This document shows positions 35,201 through 43,775 of a stretch of DNA of 64,000 bases, piece after piece. The position numbers and the translations under genes are program-made. The DNA is taken from assembly GCF_037975245.1 (NCBI RefSeq), contig NC_092562.1, forward strand, positions 18,878,054 to 18,942,053, written 5' to 3'. Origin of the DNA: Apostichopus japonicus. Taxonomy: Eukaryota; Echinodermata; Holothuroidea; Aspidochirotida; Stichopodidae. The notes beneath the pieces were generated by a model. It was not told the origin of the DNA and ran no database searches. It saw only the letters and a list, made by a program, of their open reading frames with translations. Each line of letters begins with the position of its first letter. Positions within the stretch are counted from its first letter, which is position 1.

Positions 35201-37311
35201 ACTTTTCATCAGTAAATGTCTGAAAAATTAGTCATTGTGTGAGGAATTGAAAAATAAAATAAACAAAAATAAAAAGACTGCTGGTTAAGTTTCAAGTAAG
35301 TAAGTAAGCCAGTCTGAAAATCCTCTACATTCTATATCCAGATAAAGCTTGCAATTGAACAATTTGAAAGAAAATAAGTTACGTTGTCAAAAGTGGACAA
35401 TTTTCAAACATTTTCGACAGAAACCTTACATTTCCATACTAGTAATGCAAGAAAACAGCTATACTCAACAGTACCAAAGGTCAGGAATTAACTTCTCAGC
35501 ACTACGTTGATTTTTACTGGGTTTTTTTCTTCTCCCGTTTCCTTTCGCAGGTGCCTTTTTCTGTGCCTTTGCGGCTCAGTACGATCGTTTCAGCCTCTGG
35601 GCCATCCTCGTTCCTGTTTTGTCTGGTCTAGCGGTTATGTCAGTCTCGTGGGTAAGATATTATCATACTGCTGTATTGGGGAAAAAACATTTAGCTTTTG
35701 ACAATATTCCAGCCTTTCTCACTCACTCAAAATATTCATTTAATTTTTTGAATTTTTTTTCTCTGTTTCATGATTTTCTAAGGAAAACAGATGTAAACTA
35801 TGTATTTTTTTCTTCTTAATATGGTAATTTATATTTTTCAAGCTGATGGTCATTTCCAGTCAGTGGATTACAGAAGTTGATAGGCATTTAATAAGTTTGT
35901 ACCGAAGCCATTCACCAAAGCTAAGCTGTAGTTACTTTTCGTGGAATCATCGACTTTTGCGTTTTGAGAAGGCGATCATTCATCAGAGAATGAAAATGGT
36001 GTTTCTAACCTTAAAAGTGAAATGATGGGAAATTGCAAACAGATTTCTGAAGATTGTCATTACTTGGTTTTTTTTTCATCTTTATTAATTTTTGAAGTCA
36101 AACCCTTGGACAAAAAAATGTTGTTCTAAATTAACATAAGGTTGGAGTAGTAAAGGATAAAAAAGGAAAACCAAGGTTTGCCAGATGTGAAGTTACCACT
36201 CACAGTGTACCACAGCATGTGAAGGATAAAAGATTAACGAAACTATTAAGTGAAGTAGAAAGAAGCGTAGCTTTACGGTACCAAGATTCAGTGCAAATTT
36301 ACAGTTCGTGTTGTGTCACCGTGAATACATTTAACCACAAATATTATCAGAAGCTTGTGAACATCTCGAGTAGAGAAAAATGTTCGAGAGTGCTTAAATT
36401 GTTTTGTAAGTGTCTGTATTATTTGCCCCTGTAAAACATTGTAGCGGTTCTTCAGAACAAAATGATGGTTCTTTTTTTATTCCTTTTTTATACTCATGCT
36501 TTTTTCCCTCTGTTTTGTACTATGATCCCATTTATGTTGTAGATACTGCCTCAGTTGCAGTTTCATGATAGTTTGTGTAATTAAGGAGTATTTTGAAGGG
36601 AGAAAAGGAATTGGACTGGTTGTATTTCTGAGATATTAGGATGCTAGGATTGCAGCCACTTTTATCACATCTAGCAATTTTGGTGTTATAGTCCCTGTAA
36701 AACATTGTATCGGTTCTTCGGAACAAATTGGATTTTTTTTTAGTTTTTTTTAAAATACTCACGCTCTTTTCCTCTGTTTTGTACTATGATTCCATTCATT
36801 TTGTAGATACAGCCTCAGTTGCAGTTTGAGATATTTTGTGTAATTTAGGAGTATTTTGAAAGGAAAAAGGATTGGATTGATTGTGTTTCTGAGATGTTAG
36901 ACTTGTAGCTATATAAATCAAGGGATTAGAAATTCAACCATTTTTTCCTCATTTTCCAAAAAACAACAAAAAAACTGTCTATGGCATTGTCTTTCTTCGC
37001 AGGGACACAAGATGTACCAGCGTAAGCAACTTTACCCCTCCAAAAAACGTTGGATAATCTTCATAATTCCAGGGATAATTCTAGCTCTCATAGGCTTGAT
37101 ATTCACCTCAGCTCTGGAAACCGATGCCAACTATTTTATCATGCATAGCATCTGGCACATCTGCATGGGACTCAGTGCGCTGTTCCTCCTCCCGCCGAAA
37201 CCGACGCAACTGAAGAGGCAGGACTCGGAAAGGGAGCTGTTGGACGTTAATTTAATACGAGGTCCAAACTCAGAGGAACCGGAACCCTATTCTTTCATGA
37301 CTGGAGAGTGA
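20226..37311 (+). CDS. TMEM8: post-GPI attachment to proteins factor 6 (TMEM8 family)
   Basis: Twelve exons (20226-20295, 23030-23192, 24938-25151, 27278-27411, 29048-29331, 30115-30428, 31080-31267, 32169-32314, 33037-33215, 34495-34648, 35551-35651, 37003-37311) give 2256 nt, 751 aa, close to the usual family length. In order: signal peptide (1-22), a large N-glycosylated ectodomain containing GDWF, an EGF-like Cys-rich segment (about 457-515), then a multi-pass CREST-type hydrolase domain. The putative active-site residues of that superfamily are present: Ser/Thr and His-Asp in FSTLYHACD (562-570), and two His in MHSIWH (697, 701). The family cleaves GPI anchors as a phospholipase A2 at the cell surface and sheds GPI-anchored proteins such as CRIPTO. 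Which vertebrate paralogue (A, B, C) it equals cannot be decided here. Intron 3 uses a GC donor. Confidence 0.93.
20296..23029. other. TMEM8 intron 1
   Basis: A 2.7-kb intron. Nearly half is a truncated LINE (20650-22021, listed separately). The remainder has no recognised element. Confidence 0.8.
20650..22021 (+). mobile_element. 5'-truncated non-LTR retrotransposon (LINE)
   Basis: The reverse transcriptase region is clear: SQHGF, then VFLDFQKAFDKVPH, GVPQGSVLGPLLF, then the catalytic FADDTKL, then the thumb region (HLEYAVQAWNPY) and a C-terminal RRLRGDLIQVFKI block. Upstream parts (endonuclease) are missing. An in-frame TAA at 20934 and a frameshift near 21610 make it dead. It ends in a short CTAAA repeat (22003-22021), a microsatellite-style 3' tail. 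The motifs suggest the CR1/L2/Jockey group. The exact clade needs alignment. Same strand as the host gene. Confidence 0.9.
23030..23192 (+). CDS. TMEM8: TMEM8 exon 2
   Basis: The acceptor is TCGATATAG and the donor GTAAGAAT, phase 1 to 2. It encodes the start of the ectodomain, including LFRFHIPEAVEEACWSF and an NKT glycosylation site. Confidence 0.9.
23846..24193 (+). mobile_element. LINE 3' fragment (L2/CR1-like) with ATT tail
   Basis: The translation resembles the C-terminal tail of L2/CR1 polymerases (VFRALKYGMPEYLHDLI, later RTRTFGDRSF and LMEF-SP). Then come GTAAAGCGCATTGAGC and CGCTATATAAGA, typical 3' UTR words, and an (ATT)n tail at 24175-24193. It carries frame breaks and lies in TMEM8 intron 2. 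Confidence 0.75.
24938..25151 (+). CDS. TMEM8: TMEM8 exon 3
   Basis: The acceptor is CTCTTCAG; the exon runs phase 2 to 0. It encodes LPIVNPYNTSFPDSTEL and PGDWFIIAY, strongly conserved family blocks. The donor is GCAAGT after AAG, a classical GC-type donor. No usable GT lies nearby in frame, and the next exon continues the family sequence directly (KIDQK, then GLGKDC). Confidence 0.9.
25402..25641 (-). mobile_element. tRNA-derived SINE
   Basis: On the minus strand the A box TGGCTCAGTGG (25626-25616) is followed by the B box GGTTCGAGTAA (25582-25572). A body shared with the split copy at 18550-19410 follows (ACGTTAAATATGAATG and GCGAGTTCCTGCTTGC). It lies in TMEM8 intron 3. Confidence 0.8.
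25850..25989. repeat. CATAGAAGTTT short tandem array
   Basis: About eight degenerate copies of TTTCATAGAAGTTTT, including two of TTTTACATATAAGGTTTTCATAGAAG. Related words (CATAGAAGGTTTCCATAGCAG) resume at 27187-27215 beyond an inserted element. Confidence 0.75.
25990..27164. mobile_element. element with GGTTCCTTGCT inverted ends
   Basis: The left end GGTTCCTTGCT (25990-26000) and right end AGCAAGGAACC (27154-27164) are exact inverses. The inside includes a GT microsatellite (26034-26062), several AAGGTCACCAAAGGTCA motifs, and an internal duplication: 26620-26750 and 26905-27050 share TTGGCTACTATT, GGTAGATAGTCT and CACACACTGATGTGTGTTGC. No protein is encoded. No target duplication was confirmed. 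Confidence 0.6.
27278..27411 (+). CDS. TMEM8: TMEM8 exon 4
   Basis: The acceptor is TAATCTGCAG and the donor GTACCTTT; phase 0 to 2. It encodes GLGKDCRYTIQPTLVYSQV, which matches the family's ectodomain after the GDWF block. Confidence 0.88.
28303..28385. repeat. TACC/TATC microsatellite
   Basis: About 20 four-base units, mostly CTAC with interspersed CTAT, within TMEM8 intron 4. Confidence 0.95.
28419..28527. repeat. 54-bp tandem duplication
   Basis: Two adjacent copies of CAGTTATTTGTCAT, then CCATACACATAACAAATTAC and TGATCAGCTCT, differ at two positions. This indicates a recent local duplication. Confidence 0.9.
29048..29331 (+). CDS. TMEM8: TMEM8 exon 5
   Basis: The acceptor is AACTACGTAG and the donor GTAAGTTT; phase 2 to 1. 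It encodes an ectodomain part rich in Cys and N-glycosylation sequons (NKT, NIS), ending DFKFVITVEEE. Confidence 0.88.
29332..30114. other. TMEM8 intron 5
   Basis: AT-rich intron. It ends in a good polypyrimidine tract (TTTCCCCTCTATTCACCTCCCCC) before the acceptor. An open frame runs in from 29970 but is intronic. No other feature is seen. Confidence 0.7.
30115..30428 (+). CDS. TMEM8: TMEM8 exon 6
   Basis: The acceptor CATAAAG fits phase 1. The nearby AACAG at 30127 would break the frame and is rejected. The donor is GTGAGTAA, phase 0. It encodes an acidic linker (DTLTIYEDLSDTDC), then VGGLFIVEVNAS. Confidence 0.85.
30429..31079. other. TMEM8 intron 6
   Basis: It includes a 67-bp degenerate tandem repeat (30564-30707; CTCATGCTTAGAG, then TTGTACTCACACCCA) and a G-run at 30868-30878. 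Confidence 0.7.
31080..31267 (+). CDS. TMEM8: TMEM8 exon 7
   Basis: The acceptor is CTTTCCCAG and the donor GTGAGCC; phase 0 to 2. It encodes NPLVSFCLQKMGP and PFPVVGTLYLTLQMEC, the last beta-rich part of the ectodomain. Confidence 0.88.
31268..32168. other. TMEM8 intron 7
   Basis: AT-rich intron. Several open frames exist on the minus strand, but none has splice or similarity support. I see nothing else. Confidence 0.65.
32169..32314 (+). CDS. TMEM8: TMEM8 exon 8 (EGF-like)
   Basis: The acceptor is TTTCTTAG and the donor GTAAGC; phase 2 to 1. It encodes NPTECGEEAEIIVNLSL, then a Cys-rich stretch (CIGGCGKNGLC and FYCRCYYG), the family's EGF-like segment. Confidence 0.88.
33037..33215 (+). 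CDS. TMEM8: TMEM8 exon 9 (first membrane segments)
   Basis: The acceptor is GTTGCTAG and the donor GTGAGTAC; phase 1 to 0. It encodes GYTGFACTDSSEAW, then a membrane helix LLLTLSNVVFLVATIFAIY and ends FATTVFST, leading into the active-site motif. Confidence 0.92.
33216..34494. other. TMEM8 intron 9
   Basis: About 1.3 kb. A G-run lies at 34340-34352. I see no element or exon. Confidence 0.65.
34495..34648 (+). CDS. TMEM8: TMEM8 exon 10 (active-site region)
   Basis: The acceptor is TCATTTCAG and the donor GTATTTAC; phase 0 to 1. It encodes LYHACDSSRACVMDYSTLQF and on through CDF. The His-Asp of YHACD is the signature of the CREST-like hydrolase core. Confidence 0.95.
34649..35550. other. TMEM8 intron 10
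   Basis: AT-rich intron with nothing recognised. Confidence 0.65.
35551..35651 (+). CDS. TMEM8: TMEM8 exon 11 (membrane helices)
   Basis: The acceptor is CCTTTCGCAG and the donor GTAAGATA; phase 1 to 0. It encodes GAFFCAFAAQYDRFSLWAI and LVPVLSGLAVMSVSW, two membrane segments. Confidence 0.9.
36430..36900. repeat. 265-bp tandem duplication in TMEM8 intron 11
   Basis: Two adjacent copies share CTGTAAAACATTGTA, CCTCTGTTTTGTACTATGAT, TGTAGATAC-GCCTCAGTTGC and AGGAGTATTTTGAA. Copies start near 36430 and 36695, with many substitutions and small gaps between them. Confidence 0.85.
37003..37311 (+). CDS. TMEM8: TMEM8 exon 12 (terminal)
   Basis: The acceptor is CTTTCTTCGCAG, phase 0. It encodes RWIIFIIPGIILALIGLIF, then the His pair in MHSIWHICMG, and an acidic cytosolic-type tail ending in TGE and TGA (37309-37311). 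Confidence 0.95.
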   Translation, partial: GHKMYQRKQLYPSKKRWIIFIIPGIILALIGLIFTSALETDANYFIMHSIWHICMGLSALFLLPPKPTQLKRQDSERELLDVNLIRGPNSEEPEPYSFMTGE

Positions 37312-40300
37312 CTGCCTCAAGTTGGAGGTCATCTCGTCAAAGAAGTTTGTCAGAGAAGTTTGAATTGAAGAGTGACGTAGCTGATCTCTGCTGCAGGTTT
37401 TTGTAATATCTTGTGATTGAAAACGTGCATCACCTGTGAGTCCGAGGCGATATCATCTGGAGCACAGCTGGAACATTCACGTCAATTCTGAAAGTCTGTC
37501 GGTCCGTAGACACGATAAACTCTTTCATGTGTTCTGTATGTTGCTCGAACTCTCCACAAACAAGACTTGCAGTGTCTGTTAGTAGGGAGCTGGACCCACA
37601 CCCAGGAATATAAACCTGTACTGGGGGATGGGGGGCAGGGTGGTCACACCCCCCTGTGCCTCAGCCTGGCTACGGGCCTGGAGTTGGGCCATTTGAAAAA
37701 ATGCCACCTTCTGTAGTTACCAGTAGGAAAATAGAAGATTTAGTCCAGTTTTCTGTGGAGCAGATGACATAAGCAAAGCGAAAACCTTCTCCCTCTTTCA
37801 AGAGTTGAAAAAAAAATGTATGATTTTCAGTGTAATATATTAATGTTTACATAAACCCAAACTACGAGCAGTACTGAATATTATGTGGAAGTATGGATAG
37901 TGTTAAGTTAATGATTAAGAATTAAAAATGGGAACTTGTGATAAATTTAGAAAAATCCAATATTTTTTGGTCTGACAATGTAATTAAAATACAAGGTTGG
38001 ATGAATAAATGTATTTTCCAATTTTTTTTTTTTTTTGTTTTTTTGTTTTTTTGTTTTTTTTTTTTGACTGACATACTGAGAGAAAAAATCTTTATCCATC
38101 TTCTTCTTCTTTTTTGTTGTTATTTTAATAACTGTGCAATAGCTTGATGAGTTGTACTATGAGAAACCTTATTTGAAGCCACAGTAGAAGTAGGAAGAGA
38201 GATCCAATGTTAACATCAATTAGCACTCTTCATTAAATACTATGATAGGATAGGAGTTACTCCCAGCAGGTGAAGGTGGGTTGTTGTTTTTGCTTTTTCT
38301 TTCATGGCGATGTTATTGCTGCCAAATATTTGAGAATTTTTCATCAAGGTCACTTTCTTTCAATCCATGCAGTAGCACTATGTGCTGAAATAAGTCATAA
38401 AATTGAGTTTATTGGAGTATCATCTAAAGTTAGGAATAGTTACAATTAAAAGACCAAATAGGGTCAAATATGAGGAATATAGTTGCACTTGTTAATGCGA
38501 TAACATAATAATGCTGTAATAAATAATAGTGAAAATGTAACGTAGGGAGCAGAAAATGTCAAAAATAAGGGAAGTCATCTTTTCACTCGTTCTCTACTGT
38601 AGAGTAAGATTTGCTTGGTGTGACTATACGATATACATATATATTTAGCTTACCCTTTTCAAGTATTTTTTCCTTGTCTTTTATCTCAGAGTTAGCTCCA
38701 AAACTGCTAGAATGTAAAGAGTATGTTTTATGATAGATTAAGCAATTGTTCTCTCAGCCTTCAAACATAATGCTACACATTGCCATGCACTAGCATTCTT
38801 AAGCTAACACTCGACAATTGCATTGTTAGGGTTTTCAGAATTTTCAGGGTCCCACCGGTTCAAAAGTGACAGCAGAGTTTCCTCTGCAATTACTGGATCC
38901 AAATTACACTCGACACTGAGCCACAAATGTTTAAAAAAAAGGCAAGGAAGTTCTGTTTGGCTATCTCACTTGACAGGCAGGTAAAATATTGCAAGCAATC
39001 TTAAAATGTTTGCATCTATTTGAGGTGCATTTGCAATGAAAATTTATCAACCTATTCCCTGACCAATCGAGATCTTTCTGACCTACTTTCCCAGCGATAA
39101 AAGAATAAGTTTCCATATCTCAAATTGTTTTGTAGCTTTTTTGTAACATCTGTTAATTCTGTCAGTTTCAAATGTGGTCAGATGGAAGACCAGAATATTT
39201 TTATGATTGAAAGTAGGACCAAATGTGTCCAGTGTCTTGTGTATATATATGGTTAGGATCTCTTGTTTAATAGAAGTTCTTGTTAAAGATGACCATTATT
39301 CTCCACGGGTATGCTGGAATAAGTGCAGGCAGTTCTTTTTTTGGTTTGTTTGTTATTGAACAATTCCTTATTGTATAGAATTAAGCATATCAGATCTTTC
39401 AGGAATGGCATTTGAAAACTTAAGGCAATGTTTGGGGCCCATGTCGATGGCCTTTCAACTGTTTGTTAATGTTTTGTAGCTTTTCTGCATGTTATTTTTG
39501 TTTTTGGAATGACTTAAAAGTAGCAACTTTTTTAATGTCGTTTCTTCAAAAAATATCGTTCAGGAATGTGAGTAGAATCATTAATTTATTACCAGTTTCA
39601 TAATAATCGAGTTTGGTCAAGTTTTGCATGGGCTTATGTTGTGTTTGTATTCACTAGTTAAATGTAATGTAGCTTTCTCAAATAGCTAACAGTTTTATAT
39701 TTAACATGCAAAGAGAATTACTTCGCAGTAGCATAAATTTAATCGAGAGATCTTGTAGTTAGTTAGATTTGTCAGTAGTAGTGGACAAGAATTATGATAT
39801 ATTTCATGTAAATAAATAATTTTTAAATGCCTTTGTGAGACAAGGTGGCCAATTTTCATCTGATACCTTGAATTCAATCGAGATTTTAAACCAAGTATTC
39901 TATATAATATGGGGATGAATATTCTCCCTGAAAGATATCAATATAATTTATAATTTTATTTTATTTTTGATACTTAATAGTATAACATGGCTCAATGATT
40001 AATGGCAATTTTCCAAGTTTCATTTTCTTATGTGGTGGGGGGTATGGGGGGAGAGATGGAAGATTGGGGGTCAAAGTAGAAAGTGAGTTATTTCAGTTTC
40101 ATTTGGCTTCAAGAATTATGCAAAGAAGCAAAAATACACTTATGTTGTTACAAACACTTACGACAATACAAATATATGTGGTATATATTCTCCACCGGCC
40201 CCAGTGCATTTTGCAACAAAAATGTAAAAAATGCAGACAAAATATTACTCCTGTTTACTCATTTCATGTTAACGTGTGTAACAGTTAGGTAGGCTCTTAA

Positions 40301-42849
40301 CTTAAACTCTATTATGGTTCCTGTGTGCAAGTTGCCCTTTGTTGCACAGCATTTAGCAATGTGATACCAGGACAAATCTAATTCCCTGTCAAATGATAAT
40401 TTATTTTGTTTGCTTATTTATTTATTTCATGGTTCAGCAAGTTAGAAGGGATATTCCAATGACGGGTAGAATTAAACTGATAAAAAAGAATCATTTTACG
40501 AAATATTCATTTTGATAGCTTGTTCTGCTTCTCAATGTATGTTTTTTGGTAAAAATTCAAACAATGTATTATCTCTAATTCTTTGATCTATGAGAGGAAG
40601 AAGCAGGAAGGGGGGTTATGTTGGTGAGTGGGGGGATGGGTAGGGGGAATGTGTGGGTGGTGTTTGCTAATTATTCATTACTTTTGTTTATTTCATCTTG
40701 GTGTGTACATTTTACCCAGTCAAAAGAAGGAAAAGTCAATCATTATAATAACAGAAATCATCGATAGTAAATATGACAACGACGGTAACAATCAATTTTA
40801 ATTCGCTCTTGTTATTTTATTGACTTGTTCTTCTGTTTATACATAACCTTGTCTTTGATTATTTTCCCTTCCATTAATCAAGGAAAAAAAACACAGAAGC
40901 AAACTAGAGAGCTTTCGACAACTTTTCAATAAATTAACCAAACTTTTCTTGTTTCTGTCGTAGGATTGATGACTGACGTCTTCATCAATGAGTGAGGTAG
41001 AACAGTTTCCTTTGCATCTAAATGGACACAATAAATAAATGTGATGAATAACAGGCCGACATTTCACACGGAATTGTTAGATTCTTAGTTGGTGCTCAAG
41101 TAGATAAAGCATGGTCCTTCAATTGGTCCACATCCCCTTCCCCCACCCCCCCCCCCACCTGACACACTCATTATTCCAATTATTTTCCAAGGTTGTATAA
41201 TCATTTCAAAACCAAAGGGGTTGTTTGGTGTAGCCCATAAGCGACATCACAGATAACTTCACTCATCCGAATAAAGTGAAATAAACTACAATATTAATAT
41301 ATCTCATCAACACAACAAGCTACGAAGTTGGATCAATGTGCTTTGTTTTTTCTCAAGTTCTCTATTTACATATTTTTGAAATCCAACACTTTGTTATTCC
41401 CCTCTTTAATAAGTCATTCACCTTTCCACATGACTTATTTGAGCAATACTTTCAGTTTCACGACACATTCTAATTTCTTCTTCTTTTTTCTTAATGCTAA
41501 AATGTCACATCATTTATATAACTTTCCTAAATATTGTTTTTATATACAAAATTCTACAAATAAGAATTATCTTGAAGTAAAATTAAAAACTGAAAACCAC
41601 ATTCACATGCTAACATCACTGTTAAAATAAATAAACCATAACATATTTATAGCCTCATCTTTTGACGATCTGATCATACATGAATGCAAACAGGCCACAC
41701 ACTATAATACTTTTTTTCTCTAGAAATGCTGCAAAGATTAATTACTAAACTAAACTTAGAAGACCAGTAGCGAAAAATTACAACATCTCAGATACAGGTG
41801 TCGATTTGTGTGGGACGCTCATGAAATTTGTATATATACTGGCCCCTTGCTATGCTAGTACAGAGGTACTGCTATATAGTGTCTGTCTGTTAGACAAGAC
41901 AGCAATTCTGTTAAAGCATTCAACTTCAGCCACTGGATCAGCCTTTAACGTTAAAGTCAAATCACATCATACCTTGTTCACGAATGCCATCGAGTCAATC
42001 TCATCCATGTTTGATGAGGAAGTTAATAATGAAACCAATCCGGTTTAAGTGATTGATGTGTGTTAATGATATTGCACATCTGTAGAGGGGTCTGGTATAA
42101 CATTATGCAATCCTCTACTTAACCCTCCCCCTCTTCTCCTCCTCCCAAAATCTAATACTCAGTTTCCTAATGTCTAACTTTAGCAGGGATGAGCCTGAGG
42201 TAAAAGATAAATCACGGATATTTGCAATAATTGCGGTATAGGCTCCAGTTTGCGTATGCTACAGTGTGTTAGGATAATAGCTTTTGTCCCCGAGGTAGAA
42301 AAGAAATCACGGATATTCCGCGAATTCGCGGAAAAAGCTCATGTCTGCTTTAGGCACCTGTGCTAGCAATTGAACCCTTTTAACTGGTCAACTGTTGTAT
42401 GATCATGGATTTTCCTTTTGCATTCACCCACTAGAAAGACTTCCAGAGTTAGTCAGACCTACCAATTTAGGGTAGGGTGGAGGAGGGGGAGGGTTAAAGG
42501 GAGGAAGATAGTAATGGTCAAAGAGAGGTCATTCTGGTTTGCCAGGTCATGGACAAGAGGTATCCCACCAAATTCACACAGTTACCTAAATATAGAAAAA
42601 TTTCAAAATTCTAAGGGTGAAAATGAAAGGAAACATCAGTTTACATAAATAATTTAATTAACTGCATACCACTGCAGGAAGATACTATGAAGACATATTA
42701 GACTTTAAATAAATTTAGATATACTATGAGGGATGTAGAATTCTAAAGTGATGAACAAACTGGTACAAATTATCATCCATCCGATGATATTAATGTATAA
42801 ATAACGACACGAGTAATAACCCCAGAGAATTTAAATACCGTGGTCGCAG
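37312..42849. other. TMEM8 3' UTR and convergent intergenic DNA
   Basis: Candidate polyadenylation signals AATAAA lie at 38004, 38518 and 39811; which is used cannot be told. A GC-rich repeat fragment (GGGGGGCAGGGTGG, then GGCTACGGGCCTG) lies at 37624-37681, and T-rich tracts at 38020-38065. An 18-bp palindrome TTCCGCGAATTCGCGGAA lies at 42316-42333. No gene is supported. Confidence 0.6.
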
Positions 42850-43002
42850 TCAAACGCTCCAATTCTTTGGCCTCCAGATTCCAATGGAGACATCTCCACC
42901 AGCGCTAGCCAGGACGTTATTCTGCATAGCTACGGCCGTCACGTCCGCCGCATGGTGGGCCAACGTCGTCAAGGTGTCTATGGGGTCTGTTGGTGCATGG
43001 AT
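42850..43002 (-). CDS. FBXW9: FBXW9 exon 9 (terminal)
   Basis: The acceptor is ATTTTCTCTAG or similar (TTCTCTAG), phase 0. It encodes TTLAHHAADVTAVAMQNNVL and SAGGDVSIGIWRPKNWSV with TGA at 42852-42850. Confidence 0.9.
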   Translation of the reverse strand: MHAPTDPIDTLTTLAHHAADVTAVAMQNNVLASAGGDVSIGIWRPKNWSV

Positions 43003-43742
43003 CTAGAGAAGAGTAGGGAATAAAATAGGGGGTGGGTATAAAGTTCTTGATAAGAACAAAAGGCTAATATGTTGTGAAAACCCTTACTGCATTAGTGGAT
43101 GGGTGATGGCGTATGCTAGATTTGATGAAATATGATGATGACATTTCAAAACAAAAATTGACTTGAAATTCAGATTAATTTAAAAAAAAATACTTTAATG
43201 CATGAGGTCAGAGAAGAATTTATCAAATTTATTTTTTATTATCAATCTTTCCAGATGTTGTCAAGGTAGAATCTGATAGTTGTGGGATAGGGATCATGTA
43301 ACAGGTAGCTCAAGCCAGTGGTCAATGTTGTGACTGTGCTGTACTAGTGATTGCTGGCATTCTCTGGCAGGCTGGGTGGATATACACAAACCTGAGGTTA
43401 TTCTTTTTATATTTTGGTCAAGAAACTCTTTAAAGATCTCTCGGACTTAATGAATTGCATTGTTTCTTGTTTTCTTTTCCTTTGAAGTGAATTATTGTTG
43501 CCATCGTTTGTAGCTATTCATGAAATTGACAAACATTTTTCATATTTTCATCTGCTTCACACTCAAATCAGAGAAGGGGATACCAAACCATTCTTAAGAA
43601 AGGGAAAGTGTGAGGGGAGGGGGGAGGGGGAAAGGCAGCACCAACCACTCATAGGAAGGCTACACAGTTGTCTAGGAGTGCCAGTGGGAGCACTGTATAT
43701 TACCTAGGCCAATGTATCAAGTTTTTCAAAAAGTCAATTTTT

Positions 43743-43775
<33 letters not shown>

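Noticed and set aside
36219-36434. 71-codon frame in TMEM8 intron 11
   Set aside because: No similarity and no matching splice sites. Exons 11 and 12 join perfectly without it.
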